DNA of 64,000 nucleotides from Thuidium tamariscinum (lineage: Eukaryota > Streptophyta > Bryopsida > Hypnales > Thuidiaceae): the NCBI GenBank assembly GCA_947034885.2, contig OX344752.2, positions 9,052,001 to 9,116,000 of the forward strand. Direction: 5' to 3'. Of the stretch, positions 10,779 to 23,316 are shown piece after piece (position 1 is the first letter of the stretch; each line of letters begins with the position of its first letter). The notes under the pieces are model-generated. The model did not search any database. It had not been told where the DNA came from and saw only the letters and a list, made by a program, of their open reading frames with translations. The translations under genes were made by a program, and so were the position numbers.

Positions 10779-11623
10779 TTAACCCCTAAAAGCCCAAGGG
10801 ATTAGGACAAAACACAAAAGTGTTATAAAATATAAGTGTTACAACTTTTTTGAAGTTATTATCAAAGAAGATAATGTAAAGCACAAAAAGTAGAAAGTAT
10901 CCATACAGTCAAAGTAAAAAAAATATTTTAAGATTATTTTTAAATGAATTTTGAAGATATAACTTCAAAAATTCACCAAAAATACATTTTTTATTTTTAG
11001 GATTTTTTATTTTTTTTGATTGGTCAAAATTGTGTTTCTTATTGATTCATAAAAAAATGCAAAATATTCAACCTCTAAAAGCCGAAGAGATTAAGACAAA
11101 ATACAAATGTATTATAAAATATAAGCTTTACAACATTTTTGAAGTTAGCATCAAAGAAGATAATGTAAAGCACAAAAAGTAGAAAGTATCCATATGATCA
11201 AAATTAAAACAATATTTATAGATTCTCTTCAAAGGAATTTTGAAGATATAACTTCAAAAATTCACCAAAAATACAATTTCTATTTTTATGGTTTGAAATC
11301 TTTTTTGATTGGTCAAAATTGTGTTTTTTATTGATTTGTTAAAAAATAAAAATTATTTACTAATGAGAGCATTATTTACTTCCCCCAAATAGTAAATTTC
11401 TCAACACTCAGCAATTTTAGACACTTTGTATTATTTCTCCTTTTTTTTGCTATAACTTTTGTTTGACCGTACTGATCTTAGTTTTGAATATCAACGTTGA
11501 AAGAAAACCTAATTTTTTCAAAACTGAAAAAAAAAATTTGAAAAAAGTTCTTTTTTTGCCCGAAAATTTTGCCCGAAGTCAGGTAGCGACCAGAAAATGG
11601 TCATTTGAGCGCTTAGGGGTTAA
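10779..11623. mobile_element. TTAA-flanked TIR element (CCCCTAA ends)
   Basis: TTAACCCCTAAAAGCCCAAG at 10779 faces GAGCGCTTAGGGGTTAA ending at 11623. Both borders are TTAA and the first bases inside are CCCCTAA. There is no transposase frame, so it is non-autonomous. Its left half is internally duplicated (see next entry). Confidence 0.6.
10781..11350 (+). repeat. Direct duplication inside the TTAA element, unit about 289 bp
   Basis: AACCCCTAAAAGCCCAAG at 10781 recurs as AACCTCTAAAAGCCGAAG at 11070. The following text (GAAGATAATGTAAAGCACAA, AAGTAGAAAGTATCCATA and onward) repeats at the same offset to about 11350. Confidence 0.8.
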
Positions 11624-11766
11624 GTAAATTTTTGACATTAGAAAAATGTTCAATTCACCATGGTTAGTATTCTATCCACAATGTTATTTCTTTTTAAGAA
11701 CTTAATCATGCACAATTCCGTATTTTAAGAAATCAAAAGACTTCAGAGGCCATCTAAGTGTAGTAA

Positions 11767-12502
11767 AGGGTCATTGCAAGAAACACCTGTACTATTTTGT
11801 GTCACACGTTGCATGCTCATCAGTTTTTTGGCCATAACTTTTGTGTTTTAGCTCCAAATGACTCAATATTTATAGGGAAGGTACTCACAAATATTATACA
11901 CCTTCCTTGATTTTTTCATAATTTTCAAAAATAGTTTACTATCCAAAAATAGACCCCAATTGGATATCACACTTGGCAGTTTAGGGGTTTTTAGTACCTG
12001 AGCTATATTTTTTTTTAATGATTTTGAGATGAAATTTGGATGAAATGGTCTTCTAGTAGATTTCTAGCTCTCCAGGGAAGGGTTTTAAGAAAAAGTTAAT
12101 TTTGTGAGGTGTGGAGGTCTACAAAGTGAGCTCCCTTCTGCTTGTATTTTGAAACATATAAAATATTATTTTGGTGGATTTTTTTGTGAATAACCATCTC
12201 CATAAAGTTGTTGCAAATGGTCACTTTTTATTTTTTGAAAATACTTATTTTTACTATTTTTCCCTAATTTTTGAATCAAAGTACCTATTTTCTTGAGATT
12301 TGGCACTTTTCAAGTTCTCCTACTTAGAAAAAATTTCTATCAATTTCCTTCAGTGAAAACCTTCATTTTAGAGGTATATATATTATTCCTATTTTTTAAA
12401 TTTTTTAAAAATTAGTTTTCTAATTTTATAGTACTCCTGAAAAATTCATGAGTATTGTTGCAAAACGCAACAAATAGGACAGGTGTTTCTTGCAATGACC
12501 CT
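11767..12502. mobile_element. MITE-like element with AGGGTCATTGCAAGAAACAC ends
   Basis: AGGGTCATTGCAAGAAACAC at 11767 is the reverse complement of GTGTTTCTTGCAATGACCCT ending at 12502. The TIR extends to CTGT next to it. Length is 736 bp with no coding frame. Related copies lie at 25283-26010, 44787-45506 and 46734-47479, with a left-end remnant near 14395 and right-end remnants near 22880 and 23030. The superfamily is unassigned because the target duplication is ambiguous (perhaps 2-3 A/T bases). Confidence 0.75.
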
Positions 12503-15231
12503 AAAACAACTTTTTTCAAAAAACTTTAACCTTACAAAAGTTGTAAAGTTAAACTAACTTTCAACTCCAAAAATCTGTTTTAAATCAAAAGTTATGAGTA
12601 ATTTCAAAGAGGAGTTGGAATGAACATTTTTTTTGACATTTTTAAACACCCTCTCTAAAATTTATTCATAACTTTTGATTGAAGACTTGAAATTAAAAAC
12701 AAATTTTTGGAGATGAAATTTAGTTTGATTTAACAACTTTTTATAATTCAAAGCTTTCTGAGAAAAGTTGATTTACTATACCTAAATGACTTCTTAAGTT
12801 TTTTGAATTAACAAATCTATCAAGAGACAATGCAAGAAGTAAATAAATTGAACTCTATTCATTGTCAAGACACATAAGCTCTAATATGTTCTACTATATT
12901 TTATGCTCTAATATGTTCTAGTATGTAGGTCTAGGGCTCCAATCTTGGCAGTTGCACATCTACATGGCCATTTTCCATTGGTTGAACCACGTGGCAAGGT
13001 GACCTACATGGCCATTTCAATGATGTAGCACTTGGTATGTGGTATATTTTGTATGGTTGAATGTCATTTATGTTTCATATTTTATATAATCTTTTAAAAC
13101 TAAATTAACAAAAAAGTCAATACTTTTTCATAAAAAAACTACACGAATTAACACATCCAAATCAACAAAAAAATCAACACTTTTGTGTTAAATTTTTGTT
13201 AATTTTGCTAGTGAATTCTCAAGTAGTGTAGGCAAGTCTATTTTGCAACTATTTGACAAATGCAAATAGTATGAGGAGCCAATGAAATGTAAGTTTTCAA
13301 TGAGTTTTTTGTATACAACTTTATTAATAGAATGATATGTATATTAGTGAATTTTGTTAAAGTGATGATAGTAGTTGCTTTTTGACAATCTTTAGTGCAA
13401 TGTTTAATGGAGATGAAAATCCTATATAATGTAGGTTAGTACTTTTGTTATTTCCTCTTCAATTTTTTTTTCCATAATGGTTCTTTTTGCTTGTGGATAA
13501 AACCAAAACACTAAAGCCTTTAAGTATAAATTCTACTATGTATGGTTGAAAATTTTGAGAAAATCCTTACATAAATCATTTGTTGTAATTGAAGTTGAGT
13601 GCCTATAATCCTTCTCTAAATGTACAATGACATGGCATTTTAGTTTACATTATAATATTCTAGACTACAACATACACCTACAAGTTTTAATCTAATTTTT
13701 TATTTAATAAGAGTTTCGTTCACTTTTCTTGAAAAAATCACAATAACTTTATAATAAAAATCTAAAAATTTTAAAAAACTATAAAAGGATTATTCTTTCC
13801 TCTTTGAAAAAATATTCAAAACATTTCATTTTCAAACATTAGAAAAAAAGAGCATTCAAAGTGAAGGTTTTTGAAGTTCAACTATAGTTATAATGAATGA
13901 TTGTTAAAATTTTTTTTCATCAATTCAAACACTAATATCTTGTAATCTACAAGGTAAAAATTTCCAAGAAAATTTCTTCATCTTCCAAAATAGCTTACTA
14001 CAAGATCCTATGGTCACATGAGCCTAGAATTTTTTTCCTTCAAAATTTGGTATTTATATTAGAAATAGCAATTTTGGAGTTGTTTCGGTGAAAACATAGT
14101 ACAGGAACTTTATGGGTGACTTTTCAAGCCTCCTACCTCAATGCTTGATGAACTGCATATATGTAACTAAATAAATAAATTGTATATAAAGAATTAATAT
14201 GGTTACATTTGTTGAAATGGCATATTACATTTTCAAAAAATGAGATATTCAAGTAACAAAGCAATAGGAACAAATCTCAAATTCCAAAACATGTATCTAA
14301 AAAAATTACATTGTTTCATATTTCACCATTTTATCAAAACTAACAAATTAATCATTTCATTGTAATGGACTCATTTACTCTTAACAAGTATTGTAGGGTG
14401 GTTGTAAAAAATACTTGTCCTATTTTATATCACACCTTCAACTTGATTTCTTTTGGGGCCATAAATTTTGCATTGTTGCTTCAAATGACTTAAAATTCAT
14501 TAAAAAAGAAGGTACTTATGACAATTATACATTGTATAAAAAAATTTGGAATCTAAAAATAATGTTTTTCCATTAAAAATGGCCCCCAATATTTTAACAC
14601 ACTTGCCAAATTAGGGTTTAAAAAAATTATTGAGTACTCAAATAAATGAATTTAAAGTTGAAATTTGGAAGAGATGGTCTTCTAATAGACTTGTAGATAT
14701 CCTATGAAAGATTTCTAGAAATAGTTTATTTTACATGTTGTAAAAATCTACAAAATAAGCTTCTTTCTCCTTACATGTAAAAACATGTAAAAAGTTATTT
14801 TGGTAATTGTTTTGGTGAAAGTTCATCTCTACAAAGTTGCTACAAACCATTCTTATAATCTCCCTAATAAGTCTATCCCTTCATGTAGTAGTCCTTCAAA
14901 CATTTAAAGCAAGTCGATACTTGGAATCCCAAACAACCCATCTTTCTTTTTTGTAGTGGAGATTCCTTTTTGGATTGCATTCAAGAATCTTTTGAAGAAT
15001 TTAATGGCATGGATCTACAATAACTAAACTTGTTAGTATAAAAATATACTTGGTGTCACTAAAACAAATTAGCATCACTGCAAACTACTTATTTCCTTAA
15101 AGAAATTATCATAATACAATCAAATATACAAATAAGCTAAATCAATGCACAATACATTTCACTAACAACATGTCTTCTAAACCAAGATTCAACTACAACA
15201 TAAAAACCTCAATTGGCAAAGGCAAGGACTT
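12503..15231. other. AT-rich non-coding sequence with decayed repeats
   Basis: No gene supported. 13880-14130 resembles the end sequence found at 30420-30660 and 52680-52890 (a CACTAATATCTTGYAATC block and a final GGAACTTWAKGGG). 14395 starts a diverged copy of the AGGGTCATTGCAAG terminus without a visible right partner. The rest shows only short AT-rich motifs. Confidence 0.5.
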
Positions 15232-18200
15232 TCAATCCTCACCAAATGAAATGTCCTCAGAATCATTTGTATCACTAATATCATCTACAAATAACCCTTT
15301 ACTATCACGATCAATCAACTCATGTCTTCGAATAAAATGATCCATTGTAAACGAAGGATTGCTAGGAACATTTAATTCACACAATAAACATAAGTGATCC
15401 AAATTCGGAAGTCGCTTCAACTTGGTATTACAACAATCTAAGGTCTCCAAACTCACCAAGTCTTCCACTCCAGGGATCTCTTTAATGCTAGTCCCACTCA
15501 CATCCAAATAAGCCAATAGCTTCAAGTGACCCAAAGGTGGAAGTGATTCGAGCGATGTGCATCCCTCAAGGTCTAACAACGTCAATAAATACAATTCCTC
15601 TACACCACGAATCTCAATGATGCCACTATCCGCCATGTTCAAGTGAGTTAGTGCCTTCAAGTACCCCAAGTCTGGTACCGTTTTCAAACTATCGCACCCC
15701 ATAACATCCAATTTAACCAATGTTTGCAATCCACTCAAGCCATGGATGGTGGAGAGGGCACTACACCCTAGAAACGACAAGACTTCCAAGAGCCTCAATG
15801 CCTTCAAACCCATGCTTTCCACCAAATAGTCGTTGAATGAAAACTCCAATCTCCGCAATTGAACACATTGATTGAAGTTTGTAAATTGCCAAAAGGAGCC
15901 AAAACCTCCACAATTCTCAAAGAAAAATTCCTTCAAAGAAGAAGGGAATTGCATATCAAGTAGATCGCAATAGAAAGGGCAATTTACTATTTTAACCCAT
16001 CCAAGACCTTTGGCACCTTCCCATCTATTCACCACCTTGAGTTTTGTACAGTCCATGATGTCAAGGCACCGCAAATTAGGAAAATCTTCCAAATCAACGC
16101 TCTCAAGTTCTTGACATTTATACAAACTCAAAACTTTTATTTGTTGCATTGAACATGGCTTGGTGACAATCACATCACAGAATAGATTGCAAAAAGTGTT
16201 CAAGCGGGGATCCTTGCTCAACACTTTCCTTCGAAGTTTCTTGTAAAGATCTAGATTTGAGATATCACACGACTTCTTGTCCATCCAACAATCTCCCCAT
16301 TCCTCCTCTTCCCAAAACATATCCCGCAATGCCACCAACTTGCGATCTCGGAGTTCATAAATCTAATCAACACAACAATTTCCCATACAAGCTAAGAATG
16401 GTCGTACATATTAGAAATGAGTAAACCATGTGGTGTAGCTAAAACACACTTAATGATCTAATTTTTGTTAAAATGAAGAAAGTAATCCATATTGTAAACT
16501 ATAACCTTTATTGTATGCACCAACAAAATTAGTTCCAATGATAATTGAAAAAACAATATCAAAAATCAAAACAAAATTCAAAAGCTAAGTAGATCAAGAA
16601 CAAAAATTTACATGCTTGCGGATCTCCAACGGATTTTGATCTTGCACAATTGCTAACCTTCGACACAAAACTTCCAAAGTCATTTTTGGTTCATCATCAT
16701 AATATTCTTGCAACTCCGTTTTAATTGACAAAAGTTGAAGTAGATTGAGGAAAGTACATTTCAATTCTTCTTCTAATTTATTGAATTCTTCTACAACCTG
16801 CACAACATACCAATATTATGAAATTGTAATTCCATTTGTTGCTCTCACAAAATCATATTCCTAAATCAAACAAAATAGATGAATCCAAACTTACAATTTC
16901 TCTTAAAGTTGGTTTTTTAAGCTCCAATCTCTCCAAGACTGGTGGACATTGTTGCAATGGGTTGATTGGACTTGATGCAAGCTTGTCCACATCCATATCA
17001 CCCTCTAAGATGGATTTTTGACGCTTGCGGGATTGATCTTTTAAAAAAGAACGGCGATTATAGATTGTGTGTAATTGATTGTACCATACTTCATGCTCCT
17101 CCCCTAATGGCGTTGCCAACTTCAAGGACCGCTTTTCATTTTTTGTCACTTCACAAAATTCCTTCCCCATCATCACGCAATAAGCATTCAAATCCTTGTA
17201 AGCCTTCAATAAAGTGTCAAAGCGATTTTGACATTGTTCTTTGGACCTCAAAGGCCAACCATGTTCAATGTTCTCAGAATTAATTTTTTCAACAATGAGA
17301 TCCCAATGCATAGCACCCAACTTGCCCTTATTAAAATGGCCACCCTCAACCATGCATTGCAACAAAATCAAGGTCTCTATTTCTTTCCATTTCTTGCTCT
17401 TGATTTCTTTGACAACTTTAGATGAACCTTGATGTTCATGCCTCTCCAAAGGCACTACTACAACTTCTTCTTGAAGCATGGGTTGAATGCTTAATAGATT
17501 CCCATCATCAACTTGTAACCTTTTACAAAGATGGGAGATGAGGCGTCGGATATAATTACGTTTGTCCGAAACCTCCACTCCAAAATTGGGTTGGGTAAAG
17601 TGTGCACCTCCCCCTAATGAAGAGATATTCAAGTCTTGTGATGTTGACTTTGAGAAAAAAACTTCAATGTAATGCAAGATGTACAAACCGCAATCATAAC
17701 CATTGCCTTGTTGTAGAACCTAACACAAATGATGAACCCATCAATGAGAAATCCATTATAAGAGCTCTTGTAAAACTCTTATCAAACAAAGAAAATCATG
17801 CCTCCACCACACAAAGACATCAAGTTCTATCACAAATAGACTAGGGAGAAGAGTCCATACCTTAACTTGAACATACTTCATTTGAACCAATGAATGTAAT
17901 ATACCAAGCATGTTATTTGAAGCTTCAAACCTTTCCATCCATGCTTGTAATATAAAACTGCATACATAGTATAATATCCATATTTATTGTGAGTAGCAAC
18001 AATCATCTACTTCCCCATGAAAGACATAAATATTCAATATCCATTTAGAATTTTACAATGGCAACAATACCTTCAAGCTACAATGTGCATGACAACTTAG
18101 CAAATCACTACAAGTGCATGGTTCACAAACTATTGAATAAAAACCATAAGAAAATGACCTTGTGATCACTTCAAGCCCACTCATTCTTTACAATTAGCCA

Positions 18201-19309
18201 AGGCTATAATTAATAGGATTTATGAGAATCATAAAACATGCATACAAACAACCATTTGCATGGTTCTCAATTCATGGTCCTATTCAAAAACTCACCTTTT
18301 CACTTGACCTTCAAAGGATTCATGTTTCCCTTCCATGGGGTCCAAATGAAGGATACAAGGTGAACCCTTCCTTTCACCTATCAAGAAACATCCAATTGGA
18401 TAAGATAATGAAACAATTCACAAAAATGAATTTGCCAAAGAAGCACACTCAAGAGAAAAATCTTACCAAGTGAGTTTGGATTTAGGCTCCTAAGATGACA
18501 AATGACAAGGAGGCTCCAATGTGAACTACCAACCAAAAGAAGTCCCATTAGAAAATGCGAGAGCCAAAACAACTTCCTCCTTAACACAATATAAACAAGT
18601 TGGACGTTCTCACTACTATCCTCTTTATGAGCAAGGTTACACATCTTAGTAATTTCTAACAACTCTTGTGAGAACTTGTCAAGGAACAAGGACCAAACAC
18701 CAATCCTCAAATCAAAACCTCTAGCAAGTTGCAAACCAACATGAAAAGTCATGACCATCACCTCACAATGACGGGAATGAAAACAAAGTCCTTCTCAAAG
18801 AGGTTCACATCTCCAATCCACTTTTGTAATTGCACGAAATCAACCCGGCATTCATCAACGCCCATGGATGCAGTTGTCTCTAAAAGTTTTCGGAAGAAAA
18901 AGCTGTTGAAGAAGTGAAACTGGTTTTGGTGCTCTCCAGAAATTGCTTTCACTTTCAAGTACCTGCAGTGATAGCAGCTAATAGGTAATGCTTTCGAGCC
19001 ACAAACAACGTGTATTCTCTTCGATCTACAAACTTGTTGAAATCAAACCAAGTAAACTAAGAGTACATCAGCATTGCCATAGTCAATTATCTACGAAACC
19101 AAAACACTTGTTGACAGCGGGATTACTCACTTCATATAAAAGTCGATTATGTTGTCAGTGAGAAACTTCCCGGGTTGGAGACTCGCAAGATCTCTTGCTG
19201 TGATGGTCACAGCATCAGCTTCACCTTCTGGGTACGTAAGCACATCATCTGCCCCAAAAGTCGCAGCAAGTTCAATAAACCGCATTCTAAGAGTAATTGA
19301 AGGTCCTTT
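15232..19309 (-). CDS. ULP2-type SUMO protease / trihelix-like / LRR fusion protein
   Basis: Eight exons (19309-19131, 18962-18762, 18525-18467, 18377-18296, 17957-17861, 17719-16895, 16797-16612, 16362-15232) splice at GT-AG sites in matching phases and sum to 2760 nt, 919 residues plus stop (counted from the exon 1 edge; first ATG at residue 9). Residues about 34-265 form a C48 (Ulp1/SENP) protease: ITARDLASLQPGKFLTDNII, FHFFNSFFF, catalytic His129 (SSHWSLLVIC), Asp159 (CILHLDP), Gln210 and Cys216 (QQGNGYDCGLY). All four are intact, and the long His-Asp spacing fits the plant ULP2/SENP6-7 group. Residues about 315-427 resemble a trihelix domain (KKWKEIETL, RSKEQCQNRF). 482-543 is an acidic helical linker (VVEEFNKLEEEL). 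About 615-895 is 11 LRRs with an LxxLDVxG pattern. Expected role: SUMO removal or chain editing at targets bound by the LRR or DNA. Two adjacent genes are possible but the phase agreement argues for one. Confidence 0.82.
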
Positions 19310-19374
19310 CTAGAATCTAAATGGGTGATAGAAGCAATATTGATGTTGCTAAGACTACCCATTGCAGAAATGCG

Positions 19375-19849
19375 TCAGGAAAAATCACCTTCACCAACTC
19401 GAGCTCTCGCCGTCACTTCTAACGAGATGCCAGAATGGGAAGAACGATTCTGGATCGGGTGCTGTGCATAGTTGCGGGGTCCAACAGAGCCACCAACTTC
19501 AAAATCTCGGTTGCTCCACGCTTCAGACCCACCTGGCCTGTCAGGGAAAGAAGCATCGCCCCAAAAGGAACACGTCTTAGCTCCAAGCACATCATCCATC
19601 AACAGTTTCTTGCTGTACTATGTTGTAATTGTGTCACAATTCTCTCACATTTCAGTACCTGAAGGAGACAGCAGGGTCTTGCAAGGATGGCGAAAACAGA
19701 GGATGTTGGCCATGGACGCCATTCGAGAAAGAAGGTTCACTTGGCTCAAGGGCAGAACCAGGAGCTGGCACATAGAACTCCTCCCTCGGCTGAATTCCCA
19801 AACTCGAGTCCAGGAGGTTCGAGTCGGACGTGCCTGGATCTCCCATCAT
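19375..19849 (-). CDS. Candidate 5' exons of the SUMO-protease gene (unresolved)
   Basis: An exon from ATG 19847-19849 to 19659 (MMGDPGTSDSNLLD..., Ser/Pro-rich) and one from 19612 to about 19390 (MDDVLGAKTCSFWGD..., Gly/Ser-rich) join in phase through a donor AG|GTACTG and acceptor TACAG|CAAG. The intervening 46 bases would be an unusually short plant intron. I could not find a junction with both good sites and correct phase between this part and the exon at 19309. ULP2 proteins often carry poorly conserved N-terminal extensions, so these may belong to the same protein, or be leader sequence. Confidence 0.35.
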
Positions 19850-20293
19850 TCGATCTCCTTCCTAGAATTCTGCGACACCACACCCCGTCCTGTTAAAGCA
19901 ATGGGCGAACTGCAGTTGCACTCACTACCGGGGGCCCCAAGCCACTCCGCAGTCAGTCTGAAGGGAGAGAGCGAATCCCTGTAGCCCCGAGCCCTCTTCA
20001 GAAGATACCTCAAGCCAACTACGACAGAAATAGAAACTGAAGAACTAAGCCAATCGAGAAGTACAAGCGCGTACTCCTCCCACATTTGTACCAGATAGAT
20101 AGAGCATTGGACAAATTTGAGAGTCAACAAAGTGCCCACAAGTCGGACACGCGCTGTGCATCGAACCAACTTGGCAACCATGCGCCAAAGTGAGCAGCAG
20201 GAGGCAGACACACTTCTAGATAGGCATGGATGCAAGCACGAGAGAGGGAATTATACCTTGGAACGATTCAAAGCCCCAAACTGGACGCTTCTT
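19850..20293 (-). other. Possible 5' leader exon with a hydrophobic frame
   Basis: A minus-strand frame (ATG within TGGCGCATGG, about 20180) begins MVAKLVRCTARVRLVGTLL and has two hydrophobic stretches. A good donor (A|GTGAGT) lies near its end and an acceptor (TTCTAG|GAAGG) just before the ATG at 19849, but the phases do not join the two frames. I regard it as a probable untranslated leader or an unproven exon. Confidence 0.25.
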
Positions 20294-20301
20294 TATTTAT
20301 A
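20294..20301 (-). promoter_or_regulatory. Candidate TATA box for the SUMO-protease gene
   Basis: TATAAATA on the minus strand, in the GC-richer region about 450 bases upstream of the candidate start at 19849. It is the clearest TATA-like site upstream of the gene. No transcript evidence is available here. Confidence 0.35.
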
Positions 20302-22340
20302 CAGCAAGCAGAGGGATTCTGTTTGATCAACTACAATACATGCCACAACACAGAGAATAAGTGATAGTATTGAGGCTACCGACAAAAAAAACTCCACTTC
20401 GGAATGAAAAATTTGAGGCGGGAAGTGCAGGTAATTTCACCAGATTTTATTCAAATCATGCCTGAAAGTGGGATTTAAACTGTCGGCACCTGTACGGCAG
20501 CTACCTAACAATAGAGAATCAACAAGATTCGCCAGACTTGGCAACCTCAACCAAATTCTTGCAGCCACTGAAGCGGAAATAAAAAATTCAAAATAAAGAC
20601 AAAGATAAATACCTGAGTTCTGCCTTCCAGCTGCCAAAGTCCTTAAAGTGGCACTAACGATCCTTGAAGTACTAACGTGCTCGGCAGAAAGCAGAGAAGA
20701 AGCTCCCACAAAGCCTACTTCTTTCCTCACCGACAAAAAACAGCAAACCAACTAAGACAGAACACAAAGAAATGAGCGTAGATCGTCCAAATGAGTGGCC
20801 AGCTTGAGAAGTAAGTAATCTTCAAGGTAAGAACAAGAGACCAAAATTGATCAAGAAGTTCCACCGATCTCAGAGACACCCGTCCTGAGCATCCTGAGCA
20901 CCGTGCGCAGGGAAGCCCACGTTAGCATCAGCGCAGCTACATCAAAGCGACGGTTCACGTGAGCGAGACAGGAACAACACGGATGTCTATCGAAAACTCA
21001 TCGAGAGCAAGCACGGGGCGGCGACTCAGCAGTGCCTAGAGCAGAACAGTAACAACATAGAAAACGCAAGCATCGACAGACAATAACCCATCAAGCCAAA
21101 AGTTAACAGCAAGAAAGACAGGGATAACAAACAAGCCTGCCGAGCAAGAGCAAGGCTGTGGCTCACCGAGAGAGAGGCCCCAGCACGAGGTAGGAGATTG
21201 CAGCGTGAAGCAACCCGAATGCCCACTAGGGAAGCTTATGTACAGACTTTGGGGAAGCAGGTCGTCCGAAACTTCCCCTTGAAGTGTCCGACAACGGAGC
21301 GTCTGTATTGTACTGTGCAACGCTACCCCCTAATCGTCAGGGCTCTGTGGTGGGGTCATGCTGGAGTGATTTACTGGCGATTTTCCAGAACGTTTTGACC
21401 TCATCACGCGTCAATACTACTCTGGAGTGACATTTGGAACGTTTCAAACTGATGCCACTTCCATTCTTCCGACAACGGAGCTGGCATCGCCCACTGATGC
21501 GATAAAATCCAGTTTCAGAGCTCTGCGCCTTTGGAGACTGGACATCCAAGTTACAATTCCTTGGACTCCGTGCATCACTGGTCGGCAGCTGTTTTTTTCC
21601 GGCATCATGGGGCCAGACTGCACCATTTCAAAATAAATGTCTTTTTTTCACCAGATAAAAGTAATCTCTATATTCACCTGAAATTCTCTAGTTCTCATTA
21701 AAATGTGGATGAAGTCACCAAAATTGAATGAAAAAGTGTATGAATATGATGGAAAAGTGTTTTGAAGTCCACAAGACGGATGAATGTAGAAATATAATGC
21801 TTCACCAAATTTGAAGTGATCGCCATCTTGCCACCTTCTCAAAAACTAAAAAAAAAAGGGCTGCTGGTCATCGGCACGGGAGCAACGAAATACTTCGACA
21901 ATGATCGTCACCGTCGGACGGAGAAGCCCACCGAGAACCCACTCGGACGATATTCTTCTTCCGTCATCGGTGCCTCACCCCTCAGACCTTGAGCATGAAG
22001 CTCCCTTTTTCTGTGCGTTTGGCAGCGGGAGGAACCGGCATCCCAACAAGTCCATTCTTCCGACATCGGAAATGATATTCTCGATCATTCTCCCGGCATC
22101 CCAACAAGTCACTTCAGTGATTGTTGAGCGAGGGGAAAAATAGCAGAACCTAGTGGCACCTAAAAATTGCACTTGGAAGAAAGTTGATACCATAATCACA
22201 GGGGAGATAGGAGTCTTTACCTTAAGGAAATTAACAGCAAAATTACCTGGTCTTTTCCACTTCATTCCATTCACGAGCACCTCGTAAAAATTGGACCATT
22301 CCCACTTCATTAAACAAGAAAATGATGGCAATATTACCTT
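20302..22340. other. GC-richer upstream region, no gene resolved
   Basis: GC is clearly above the surroundings. Minus-strand frames at 20437-20751 and 21036-21320 have possible splice borders (GTCTTAG|TTGG, CTCAG|GTATT) but no recognisable domain. Several TCCGNNNNCGGA palindromes occur: 21287-21298, 21468-21479, 22059-22070, and a one-mismatch copy at 21960-21971. Candidate functions are promoter/enhancer sequence or 5' exons of a transcript. Confidence 0.4.
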
Positions 22341-22877
22341 GAGGAAAACTATGAAATGAATGTCGACATTTTAATTTGTAAAAAATAGGAATTTTTTTTT
22401 TGAATAAAACTAAAAATTGGCCATTTGAGAAGACTTTGTGGTGATGAGGTTTGACTAAGAAAATGAGTTCAAAATCATTTCTAATGTTTTGAAGTGTGCG
22501 CGCAAGGGATGCCTGTTTGCATTAATGTGGAAGTCATAAAATAATGTTTTTTTAGATGCCCTTTAAAAGGGATATGTATACTTACTACAAAAACATACCA
22601 CAGAAATTTCAACCAAAATAATTAATTTAAAATAATAAATTGTATAAAAAACCTCTAATCTTGAAAGTGTGACAAATTAACAAAAATAACTTTTAAGTAT
22701 AAAATGATTTTTTTTTAATTCTAAAAAATAGAGAATATGATTGCAATCAAAAACTCTAGAAATAGATTTCTTGGTTTAGGCATTGGATTCATCAATCAAA
22801 AGGTATAGCATTGGACAAGAACAAATTTTGCAAAGTGCTACAAAAGTGGTCGTTGTTTCTTGCAATGACCCCTATTT
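22341..22877. other. AT-rich non-coding spacer
   Basis: No gene or clear repeat seen apart from a fragment of the TTTCTTGCAATGACCC terminus near 22858-22874, just before block A begins. Confidence 0.4.
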
Positions 22878-23245
22878 GCCTTCTTAAAGTACCTTCTTAA
22901 AGAAATATACATTAAACACATTTTTCATATTTTTAAGAATTGTTTTTTTGTTTTTAAAGTACTCCCAAAAAACCATGAGTATTATGGCCAATTGAAAGTA
23001 TACACAAAACACTTGATGTTTCTTGCAATGACCCATAGAGCTTATAGTTCATCAATTTGTCATTCTACAAATTAGTTTTTTCTAAAGTTAGAAAGGCCTC
23101 TATATTATTGCCTTTTTATTTACATTTAGGATATACTTTTTGATTGCTTAATGTCTAATTTTAAGCCTCTTTAATCTATTCTATGGTATTTTGGAATGTA
23201 CTTCTAATGGTATTAATTCCAATTACTTCTTATAAATAGTGAAAA

Positions 23246-23250
<5 letters not shown>

Positions 23251-23316
<66 letters not shown>
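23251..23316. repeat. (AT)n microsatellite, about 33 units
   Basis: Uninterrupted AT dinucleotides. Block B has no such tract at the matching place (near 45870), so it expanded after the duplication or contracted in B. Confidence 0.95.
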
